A stretch of 28,492 nucleotides of DNA, taken from positions 1-28,492 of the forward strand of contig URHP01000013.1 in the NCBI GenBank assembly GCA_900547645.1, in the 5' to 3' direction. Under the pieces are notes generated by a model. It did not search any database, was not told the DNA's origin, and was given only the letters and a program-made list of their open reading frames with translations. The translations under genes were made by a program, and so were the position numbers. This document shows positions 22,677 to 28,492 of the stretch, piece after piece. Source of the stretch: an uncultured Eubacteriales bacterium. GTDB taxonomy: Bacteria; Bacillota; Clostridia; Christensenellales; Borkfalkiaceae. Position 1 is the first letter of the stretch; the number at the start of each line of letters is the position of its first letter.

Positions 22677-23483
22677 ATGCGCGTACTTGCCGTCAACGAC
22701 ATCTCCTGCGTGGGAAAATGTTCGCTGACCGTCGCCCTGCCCGTGCTTTCCGCGTGCGGCGTGACCTGCGACATCCTGCCCACCGCCCTTCTCTCCACCC
22801 ATACCGGAGGATTTACGGGCTATACCTTCCTTCCGCTTGACGGCGAAATGCAAAAGATCGCCGACCATTGGGAGACGCTCGGGCTCAAATACGACCTCAT
22901 TTACAGCGGATACCTGGGCAGCCGCGCACAGATCGCCTTTGTCAGGGACATCAAGCGCCGCTTTTTAAAGGAGGGCGGCACGTTCGTCGTCGATCCTGTT
23001 CTCGGCGACAATTTCACCTTCTACAAGGGGTTTGACGACGCCTTTGCCAAGGAGATGCTCGGGCTCTGCGCCGAAGCGGACTACATTCTGCCCAACGAGA
23101 CGGAAAGCTACCTGCTGACGGGCACGCGCGACTTTTCCGCCGCCCTCGGGCAGCTTGCAAAGGTCTGCCCGCATCCCGTCATCACGGGCGCAAAAAGTGC
23201 CGTCGGGTATGATATTTACTACTATGACGGCGGAGAAAAGAAAATGCCCATCCCCCGCGTGGAAGGCTCCTTCCACGGCGCGGGCGACGTGTTCGCTTCC
23301 GCCTTTTGCGGATGCCTGATGCGCGGGCTCGCCGTCGAACGCGCGCTTGCACTGACCGCGCAATTCTGCTACCGCGCCATCCTGTGCACGCAGAAGGAAG
23401 TGACGGACCGCAAGTACGGGCTCAATTACGAGCGCGAGATCTTCCCCTTCCTGCAATCGCTGGAAGCGGAAGCGACGGACTGA
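22677..23483 (+). CDS. pdxK: Pyridoxamine/pyridoxal kinase
   Basis: 268 aa, ribokinase fold. It phosphorylates pyridoxal, pyridoxamine or pyridoxine with ATP in the vitamin B6 salvage pathway. Evidence includes the N-terminal strand VLAVNDISCVGKCSLTVALP (3-22), the ILPTALLSTHTGG segment (33-45), VVDPVLGDN (104-112), ILPNETES (137-144), and the catalytic anion-hole motif GSFHGAGDVFAS (197-208), with Asp204 as the general base. The many Clostridial homologues annotated as pyridoxamine kinase have this length. GAGG lies 8 nt before ATG 22677. It is monocistronic and divergent from the ZIP transporter. The symbol pdxY would be an equally fair name. Confidence 0.93.
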   Translation: MRVLAVNDISCVGKCSLTVALPVLSACGVTCDILPTALLSTHTGGFTGYTFLPLDGEMQKIADHWETLGLKYDLIYSGYLGSRAQIAFVRDIKRRFLKEGGTFVVDPVLGDNFTFYKGFDDAFAKEMLGLCAEADYILPNETESYLLTGTRDFSAALGQLAKVCPHPVITGAKSAVGYDIYYYDGGEKKMPIPRVEGSFHGAGDVFASAFCGCLMRGLAVERALALTAQFCYRAILCTQKEVTDRKYGLNYEREIFPFLQSLEAEATD

Positions 23484-23485
23484 CG

Positions 23486-23534
23486 CTGCCGGAATTTTCC
23501 GCTTGTTTCCTGCCCGCGGCAGTTGCATTTTTTT
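23486..23534 (+). terminator. Possible terminator of pdxK
   Basis: CTGCCG (23486-23491) pairs with CGGCAG (23517-23522) around a 25-nt loop, and T7 follows (23528-23534). The stem is short, and the T-run lies within the promoter of the following RNA gene. Confidence 0.35.
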
Positions 23535-23551
23535 GCAGAGCATGCTATACT
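23523..23551 (+). promoter_or_regulatory. Promoter of the 6S-like RNA
   Basis: TTGCAT (23523-23528), 17-bp spacer and TATACT (23546-23551). The predicted start is near 23558, exactly where the paired 5' end of the RNA begins. Confidence 0.7.
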
Positions 23552-23557
23552 ATATAT

Positions 23558-23779
23558 GACACCTGCGGTGTACGGAGCGTAAATTAAGCGGAATCCACAA
23601 AGATGTTACGGGAACGTCGGTCGGCAATGCTAGGCAAGGTCTGTCTGTGACGGAAAGTCTGATGCGCTGCCGCCTCGTACCCACCTGCGAGAAGCGGGTT
23701 CACCATTCTTTGCGCTGCGGCACAGGCGGATGTCCTTCTTTCAAATACAAAAGAGCTGCCCCGGGGCAGCTCTTTTTTT
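23558..23779 (+). ncRNA. ssrS: 6S-like regulatory RNA
   Basis: There is no gene between 23484 and 23788, but there is a promoter, a strong terminator and an RNA of about 190 nt between them. The 5' end GACACCTGCGGTGT can pair with the 3' end GCACAGGCGGATGTC just before the terminator, giving the long closing stem of 6S RNA. CCTGCGGTGTACG near the 5' end, and CCCACCTGCGAGAAGCGGG followed by TTCA in the 3' half, resemble conserved 6S sequence as I remember it. 6S RNA binds sigma-A RNA polymerase by mimicking an open promoter and lowers transcription in stationary phase. RNase P and SRP RNA signatures are absent. The length and paired ends are seen directly; the family name is from memory and needs a covariance-model search. 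Confidence 0.7.
23752..23779 (+). terminator. Strong terminator after the 6S-like RNA, probably bidirectional
   Basis: AGAGCTGCC (23752-23760) / GGCAGCTCT (23765-23773) with a CCGG loop and T7 after it on the plus strand. On the minus strand CTTTTGTATTTG follows, so it can also end the pfkA-ppx-ppk operon, whose last gene stops at 23789. Confidence 0.88.
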
Positions 23780-23788
23780 CTCTTCCGA

Positions 23789-25870
23789 TTATTTTTGCGC
23801 CTGTGCAAAAAAATATTCCTGCGCGTCGAGCGGTTCTCCCAAGGTGTCCACGCGGCGGTAATCGCCGTCCGGGCACAATTTGCGCGCCTTCACGTTGTCG
23901 GCGAGCATCGTCCGTAAAATGCCGTCGATGCGCTCGGCGATGCGCGCATCCAGAACGGGCGTCGCGATCTCCACGCGCTTATCCGTGTTGCGCGTCATGA
24001 GATCGGCGCTCGAAATGTACATGACGCGGTCCTCGCCCTTCCCGAAGGAATAGACGCGCGAGTGCTCCAAAAATCTTCCGACAATGCTGATGACGCGGAT
24101 GTTTTCCGTCTTTCCGGGGACGCCGGGCAGTAGACAGCAGATGCCGCGCACGATGAGTTCGATCTTCACGCCCGCCTCGCTTGCCGCGACGAATTTGTCG
24201 ATGATCTCCTTATCCGTAAGGGAATTCATCTTGGCGAGGATATACCCTTCCTTTCCCTCCTTTGCCTTTCCGATCTCGCGGTCGATATAGCGGATCAGCC
24301 CGCTCTTCAGCGTCTTGGGCGCGACGAGCAGCCGCTCGTAAGTAAAATCGGCGTTGCAGATGGCGACGTTCCGGAAGAACGCCACCGCGTCCTCGCCGAT
24401 CTTTTTATCCGCCGTCAGGATATTCAGGTCGGTATATTGGCGGGAGGTGGATTCGTTGTAGTTCCCCGTGCCGAGGTGGGTGATGTAACGCAGTTCGTCG
24501 CCGTCTTTCAGGACGATGGAAATGATCTTGGAATGCACCTTGTAATTTTCCATGCCGTAGATGATGGTGCAGCCCGCCTCCTGCAGTTTGTTGGCGAAAT
24601 AGAGGTTATTCTCCTCATCAAACCGCGCGCAAAGTTCAATGACGACCGTCACCTGTTTGCCATTTTCGGCGGCGCGGCACAGCAGCTCCGCAATGCGCGA
24701 ATGGTGCGCGAGACGGTAAATGGTGATCATGACGGAGCTCACGCGCTCGTCCTTGGAACACTCTTCCAGAAGATCGACGACGGGATCCATGCTGTCGTAC
24801 GGATAGGACAGGAACACGTCCCTTGCGGAGATGAGATCGATGAGCGAGGGCGCCGCGGCGACCGCGGGCGGGACCGCGCCCTTGAAGGATGCATACCGGA
24901 GCTTTGCGGCCGTATCGTGCGGGAGAAAATTCCCGATGGAAAACAAAAACTTATAGTCAAAGAAGCGCTCGTCCGTAAAACAGAATTTGGGATTGAGCTT
25001 GAGGATCTTCAGCACGAAATCCTTTAGCTTGCTGTCTTCGCGGTCCACCTCCAGCCGCACCACGCCCATGCGCGCACGGGACTCCACGCGCTGTTTCATG
25101 ATCTCGGTGAAGTCGCGCTCGAGGTCGGTATCGTCGATCGCCGTATCGAAATCGGCATTGCGCGTGACGCGCAGCAGCATCTGATCGCTCACCGTGTACC
25201 CCGTAAAGGCGACTTTGGCGAACAGCCGCACGAGCTCCTCGACGGGGATCAGGCGCACCTTCTTTTCGCCGCTCAGGCGGTACAGCCTGTCGAGCGAAGG
25301 ATTGAGGGAGACCACGCCGATCATGCGGCGGCCGTCCTTTTCGAGCTGACATATCACATAGCCGCGCTTGTTTTCGAACTGCATCAGCGGATGCTTGGCG
25401 TCGAGCACCATGAGGGACAGCAGGGGCAGGACGTGCCGCATGAAGATCGCGCGGCACTCCTCCGTCTGGCGGGGCGTCAGATCGGACGCGCGCAGGATCT
25501 TGACGCCGCCGGCCGAAAGTTCCTTGCGCAGGGCGTTATAGCACACCGAGCGCGCCTCGTACAGGCGGCGCGTCACTTCCGCAATGCCGTCGAGCTGCTT
25601 CGCCGCCGTAAGCTGCGTCTTGTTCTCCGTCTCGTCCGGCTCGGTGAGACTCTCGTTGACGAGACTGCCCACGCGCACCATAAAAAATTCATCGAGGTTG
25701 GACGTGAAGATAGACAAAAACTTGCAGCGTTCCAGAAGCGGATTGGTGAGATCGACCGACTGATCGAGCACGCGTTTGTTGAACAGCAGCCAGCTGAATT
25801 CGCGGTTGACGTAGATGTCGCGGATGAACTTCCTCTTCACCTTTTGCGGAATGGTAAACTCTTTGATCAT
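23789..25870 (-). CDS. ppk1: Polyphosphate kinase 1
   Basis: 693 aa, the full length of the PPK1 family. It makes long-chain polyphosphate from ATP reversibly. The N-terminal domain includes REFSWLLFNKRVLDQ (23-37). The two phospholipase-D-like catalytic domains hold the histidine that is autophosphorylated, NYKVHSK (His446), and the second conserved histidine, FLEHSRVYSFG (His603). ITHLGTGNYNE (463-473) and YISSADLMTRN (near 620-630) are further conserved motifs. AGAGGAAG precedes ATG 25870. It is the last gene of an operon with the Ppx/GppA gene 21 nt upstream, so the synthesis and breakdown enzymes are made together. It ends at the bidirectional terminator it shares with the 6S-like RNA. 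Confidence 0.97.
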   Translation of the reverse strand: MIKEFTIPQKVKRKFIRDIYVNREFSWLLFNKRVLDQSVDLTNPLLERCKFLSIFTSNLDEFFMVRVGSLVNESLTEPDETENKTQLTAAKQLDGIAEVTRRLYEARSVCYNALRKELSAGGVKILRASDLTPRQTEECRAIFMRHVLPLLSLMVLDAKHPLMQFENKRGYVICQLEKDGRRMIGVVSLNPSLDRLYRLSGEKKVRLIPVEELVRLFAKVAFTGYTVSDQMLLRVTRNADFDTAIDDTDLERDFTEIMKQRVESRARMGVVRLEVDREDSKLKDFVLKILKLNPKFCFTDERFFDYKFLFSIGNFLPHDTAAKLRYASFKGAVPPAVAAAPSLIDLISARDVFLSYPYDSMDPVVDLLEECSKDERVSSVMITIYRLAHHSRIAELLCRAAENGKQVTVVIELCARFDEENNLYFANKLQEAGCTIIYGMENYKVHSKIISIVLKDGDELRYITHLGTGNYNESTSRQYTDLNILTADKKIGEDAVAFFRNVAICNADFTYERLLVAPKTLKSGLIRYIDREIGKAKEGKEGYILAKMNSLTDKEIIDKFVAASEAGVKIELIVRGICCLLPGVPGKTENIRVISIVGRFLEHSRVYSFGKGEDRVMYISSADLMTRNTDKRVEIATPVLDARIAERIDGILRTMLADNVKARKLCPDGDYRRVDTLGEPLDAQEYFFAQAQK

Positions 25871-25891
25871 AAATCTTCCTCTCGGGTACGT

Positions 25892-27187
25892 TTACTCGGT
25901 CTTGGGAGCTTCGGACACGGGTACTGCGCCCTGTTCTGCCATGGGAGGCTCCGCAGACACGGGTGCCTCTGTCTGCGTCTTCTTCGGTCTTCCGCGCCGT
26001 TTGGCGGGCATGGCGGGCGCCGTTTTCTCTTCCGAAGGCGCAGCCTCGGACACGGGCGCTGCGCCCTGTTCTGCCATAGGAGGCTCCGCAGACACGGGCG
26101 CCGCATCCGGCGTCTTCTTCGGCCTTCCGCGCCGCTTGGCGGGCGCCTGTTTTGCCGCCGTCTGTTTGGCTGCGGATGCCTTGACGGTCTTCCCGGCAGC
26201 CTTCTTTTTGGCTGCAGGCTTTTCAGGGAGTCTGCGCGCCTCGCCGTCCGCGCCGCCGCGCGCGAAGTCGTAATACGCGCCCGTCTCCTTGCCCTCCAGC
26301 ACGAGCTGGAGATAGCCCTCTTTCACGCCGCGGTCGCTGACGACGATGTTGTCCACGCCGAAGCGCTTGAACAGATACTTCAGCACAATTGCTGCAGAAC
26401 CGATGAGATAGAGCTTTTCGGGCGCATTGTTGAGTACCAGACGGGAACGGTCCTCTCCCTTCAGCAGATGATCGACGAGCTTTTTGAACTTCTTGCGGCG
26501 GATGGTCTTGACGCCGTCCGGTCCCTGTTCGTCCGAAAATTCCGCGTAAATATCGTAGATTGCCGAACTCGTGGCGCCCACCAGCACCGCGGTACCGTAA
26601 ACCCCTTCCTCCGGAAGATCGGCACGGTCAAACTTTTCCCTGACGAAGCGTTTGATCTCCTTCGCTTCCTTTTCGTCGGGATAGATATTGGAGACAAACT
26701 TGCGGTACAGATCGAGCAGCCCGAAGGGAAAGCTCTGCATCTCTTCCTTGCCCGACTCGGCAAGATCGCAGATCTCGATGCTCTTGCCGCCCAGATCGAT
26801 CAGCACGGGACGCTCGAATGTCTTATAGTAGATGTTTGCCACATAGTCGCAGTATGCCTCCGTCACCCCGTCGATCAGGTTGACCGTAAGCCCCGTCGTC
26901 CAGAACACCGCCTTGGCGACCTCGTCAAAATTTTTGACGTGACGCAGCGCCGCCGTCGCGATCAGATAGCACCGATCCACGCCCAGCTCCGCGCTCATAT
27001 CCTTGAACCGCGCGAGCATCTCGGTAAGTTTTTCCGTTCCGCGCTCGGACAGCCCGCCCTCTTCAAGGTAATGCACAAGACTGAGCGACGCGCGCTCTTT
27101 GAACACGACCTCCGTCTTTTCGCCGTCTGCCACGGCAACGATCATGGAAATACTGCTCGAACTGATGTCAATGACCGAATATTTCAT
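25892..27187 (-). CDS. ppx: Ppx/GppA-family phosphatase with an AT-hook-bearing C-terminal tail
   Basis: 431 aa. Residues 1-310 are an ASKHA-fold exopolyphosphatase/pppGpp phosphatase: IDISSSSISMIVA (6-18), IATAALRHVKN (76-86), LIDGVTEA (104-111), LIDLGGKSIEI (129-139), FPFGLLDL (153-160) and YLIGSAAIVLKYL (260-272). The usual Ppx motif GxGS is replaced by DLGGKS. The tail (about 320-431) is Lys/Ala/Pro-rich and low-complexity. It holds two AT-hook-like motifs, KRRGRPKKT at 351-359 and 396-404, within a 45-residue repeat. AT-hooks bind the minor groove of AT-rich DNA. The tail is unusual for this family. AAGGAG precedes ATG 27187. It lies between pfkA (32 nt upstream) and ppk. Whether it degrades polyphosphate or pppGpp is not decided by sequence. 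Confidence 0.88.
   Translation of the reverse strand: MKYSVIDISSSSISMIVAVADGEKTEVVFKERASLSLVHYLEEGGLSERGTEKLTEMLARFKDMSAELGVDRCYLIATAALRHVKNFDEVAKAVFWTTGLTVNLIDGVTEAYCDYVANIYYKTFERPVLIDLGGKSIEICDLAESGKEEMQSFPFGLLDLYRKFVSNIYPDEKEAKEIKRFVREKFDRADLPEEGVYGTAVLVGATSSAIYDIYAEFSDEQGPDGVKTIRRKKFKKLVDHLLKGEDRSRLVLNNAPEKLYLIGSAAIVLKYLFKRFGVDNIVVSDRGVKEGYLQLVLEGKETGAYYDFARGGADGEARRLPEKPAAKKKAAGKTVKASAAKQTAAKQAPAKRRGRPKKTPDAAPVSAEPPMAEQGAAPVSEAAPSEEKTAPAMPAKRRGRPKKTQTEAPVSAEPPMAEQGAVPVSEAPKTE
25911..26144 (-). repeat. Two-copy 135-bp-period repeat in the ppx tail
   Basis: 25911-26009 and 26046-26144 are near-identical in frame, offset by 135 bp (45 codons). Each encodes an AT-hook followed by APVSAEPPMAEQGA and PVSEA. 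Most differences are third-base changes, so the coding sense is kept. Confidence 0.85.
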
Positions 27188-27219
27188 AATGCTCTCCTTA
27201 AAACGATTTCAACCGTATT

Positions 27220-28293
27220 TTACGCCCGGTCGCCGAAAGAAATGCCGATGCTGCGCGCAAAGCGCACGTCCTCGCCCGCGGGATCGACGAACTTGTATTT
27301 CCCCGCAACATCCGCCAGCGCATTGAACGTGACGGAATTGCCGGAGACCGCAGCCGTGACGCCGAATCTGCCCTCCTGCGCAAGCTGTGCGGCAAAGCCG
27401 CCCAGACGCGAACACAGCAGGCGGTCATAGGCGCAGGGCGTGCCGCCGCGCTGCAGGTAGCCGAGCACGGAATAGCGCGTCTCCGCGCCCGTCCGCTCCG
27501 CAATGACTTCGGCAAGGTGGCGCGTCACCGTGCTCTCGCCCAGCGCCGTCCGCACGAACGCGCGCTGTTCCTTTTTGAATTTCGCCTCGGAATCCAGCAC
27601 GGCGCCCTCTGCCACGGCAACCATTGTTGAACGCTCCCCCGCCGCAAGACGCGCCGAGAGGAACTCACACACCGCATCCGGCGAAAACGGGATCTCGGGG
27701 ATGAGGATCATGTGCGCGCCCGCCGCAATGCCGGAATGCAGCGTCAGCCAGCCCGCCTTGTTGCCCATCACCTCGACGAGCATGATGCGGCTGTGGCTTG
27801 CCGCCGTCGTGGCAATGCGGTCGAACGCTTCCGTCACCACCTCCACCGCCGTGCGGAACCCGAAGGTCACGTCCGTGCCGTAGATGTCGTTGTCGATGGT
27901 CTTGGGAACGCCGATGACGTTGCATCCCTCCATGGAAAGCAGCGCCGCCGTCTTGTGCGTGCCCGCCCCGCCCAGCGTGAACAGGCAGTCCAGCCCCATC
28001 TTTTTATAGTTGGCGATCATTTTGGAAAGGCGGGTGCCGCCCTCTTCGGAGACCGTCATCTTCTTGAAGGGCTGGCGCGACGTACCCAGCACCGTACCCC
28101 CCTGCGCAAGAATGCCTTCAAAGTCCTCCGGTTTCATGGGATAACTTTCGCCGCGGATCAGTCCGCCGTAGCCGTCGGGAATGCCGACGATCTCCGCATT
28201 CTTCACATTGCGGAACAGATACAGCCCGATCGCGCGGATGACCGCGTTCAACCCGGCGCAGTCCCCGCCGCTCGTCAAAATACCGAACTTCAT
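27220..28293 (-). CDS. pfkA: 6-phosphofructokinase with altered ATP-site motif
   Basis: 357 aa, phosphofructokinase fold, forming fructose 1,6-bisphosphate in glycolysis. Motifs are ILTSGGDCAGLNAVIRA (5-21), GTSRQPF (70-76), PKTIDNDIYGTD (130-141), MGNKAGWLTLHSGIAAGAH and LGYLQRGGTPCAYDR. Where E. coli PfkA has GGDGS this protein has GGAGT (108-112), so the Mg-ATP-contacting Asp is Ala. Lys is present in PKTIDND, as in PPi-dependent and group III enzymes. The Gly of GGAGT at the ATP/PPi-deciding position favours ATP. The donor is therefore uncertain, with ATP more likely. GGGAGGAG precedes ATG 28293, and a TTGACA-17-TACAAT promoter precedes it. It is the first gene of the pfkA-ppx-ppk operon. 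Confidence 0.93.
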   Translation of the reverse strand: MKFGILTSGGDCAGLNAVIRAIGLYLFRNVKNAEIVGIPDGYGGLIRGESYPMKPEDFEGILAQGGTVLGTSRQPFKKMTVSEEGGTRLSKMIANYKKMGLDCLFTLGGAGTHKTAALLSMEGCNVIGVPKTIDNDIYGTDVTFGFRTAVEVVTEAFDRIATTAASHSRIMLVEVMGNKAGWLTLHSGIAAGAHMILIPEIPFSPDAVCEFLSARLAAGERSTMVAVAEGAVLDSEAKFKKEQRAFVRTALGESTVTRHLAEVIAERTGAETRYSVLGYLQRGGTPCAYDRLLCSRLGGFAAQLAQEGRFGVTAAVSGNSVTFNALADVAGKYKFVDPAGEDVRFARSIGISFGDRA

Positions 28294-28314
28294 AACTCTC
28301 TCCTCCCAAACGTC

Positions 28315-28343
28315 ATTGTAATCGTTTTTGCGGCGATTGTCAA
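28315..28343 (-). promoter_or_regulatory. Promoter of the pfkA-ppx-ppk operon
   Basis: Minus-strand -35 TTGACA (28338-28343), 17-bp spacer and -10 TACAAT (28315-28320), 22 bp before ATG 28293. Further upstream (about 28380-28410) lies an AT-rich stretch with two GTAAAAT copies. No gene is seen between 28294 and the adapter. Confidence 0.8.
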
Positions 28344-28443
28344 GACGAAGCGGAGGAATTTGACGCAGTCCGACAGGATTTTACACTTATTTTACAACTG
28401 CGTTACATTTTCGTGACAATTGAAAAGGGCGGGACCGCACGGT

Positions 28444-28492
28444 CTGTCTCTTATACACATCTCCGAGCCCACGAGACTAGCGCTCATCTCGT
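28444..28492. other. Illumina Nextera adapter and index read-through (not genomic)
   Basis: 28444-28462 is the 19-bp transposase mosaic end, 28463-28477 the Nextera read-2 adapter CCGAGCCCACGAGAC, 28478-28485 an 8-base index (TAGCGCTC) and 28486-28492 the start of the P7 sequence (ATCTCGT). The arrangement matches a library molecule exactly and marks a contig end. Confidence 0.98.

Noticed and set aside
23558..23779. RNase P RNA or SRP RNA as identity of the structured RNA
   Set aside because: The conserved RNase P core (GAGGAAAGTCCGGGC type) and the SRP GGAA-loop segment are not present, and the length with paired ends fits 6S better.
23584..23808. Minus-strand open frame of 74 codons opposite the 6S-like RNA
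   Set aside because: It runs through the terminator and the RNA; the composition is Arg-rich noise.
28444..28462. Tn5-type transposon end
   Set aside because: It is followed by the full Nextera adapter, an index and P7 sequence, so it is library DNA and not a mobile element.
1..28492. CRISPR arrays, tRNA genes, rRNA genes, prophage or insertion sequences
   Set aside because: I looked for regularly spaced repeats, cloverleaf patterns and transposase or phage motifs and saw none.

Overview
The window looks like one end of a contig from a moderately GC-rich Gram-positive (Bacillota, class Clostridia) bacterium, probably gut-associated. The reasons are secreted proteins with Bacillota-type lipobox signal peptides, strong AGGAGG-type ribosome binding sites, promoters with 17-bp spacers, an apparent T-box leader on ileS, a 6S-like RNA, and a long-form IleRS. 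The exact lineage is inference. The last 49 bases are Illumina Nextera adapter read-through, so the right edge is an assembly end and not genomic sequence.

Left half (1-12,100): the tail of an AraC-family regulator faces a five-gene minus-strand operon (12006 to 489). In transcription order the operon encodes a large lipoprotein with two different esterase domains (SASA/CE6-like and SGNH/GDSL), two secreted proteins built from laminin-G-like beta-sandwich modules, a 1471-aa GH115 xylan alpha-glucuronidase lipoprotein, and a small lipoprotein. Genes are 6-42 nt apart and Shine-Dalgarno sites overlap upstream stop codons. The operon has a TTGATT-17-TATAAT promoter preceded by inverted repeats, and ends in interleaved terminators. 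Together the products look like a cell-surface machine that removes glucuronate and acyl side groups from xylan-type hemicellulose. No transporter or xylanase lies in the window.

Middle (12,140-16,470): a self-contained and visibly AT-richer module holds a 1082-aa SGNH-hydrolase lipoprotein and a divergent AraC-family activator. Their promoters share the same -10 region. A 21-bp-spaced direct repeat lies between the genes, and a 27-nt hairpin of identical sequence lies at each end of the pair.

Right half (16,480-28,443): housekeeping genes. These are a GT2 glycosyltransferase, ileS with a T-box-type leader, a ZIP metal transporter with a small HMA metal-binding protein, pyridoxamine kinase, a 6S-like RNA, and a pfkA-ppx-ppk operon linking glycolysis with polyphosphate metabolism. 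The Ppx/GppA protein carries a duplicated AT-hook tail. An 88-bp direct repeat copies the 3' end of the HMA gene next to the ileS promoter.

The points most worth following up are the lipoprotein side-chain-removal operon with its shared binding modules, the divergent AraC/SGNH switch, the AT-hook-tailed Ppx, and the substituted ATP-site motif in PfkA.
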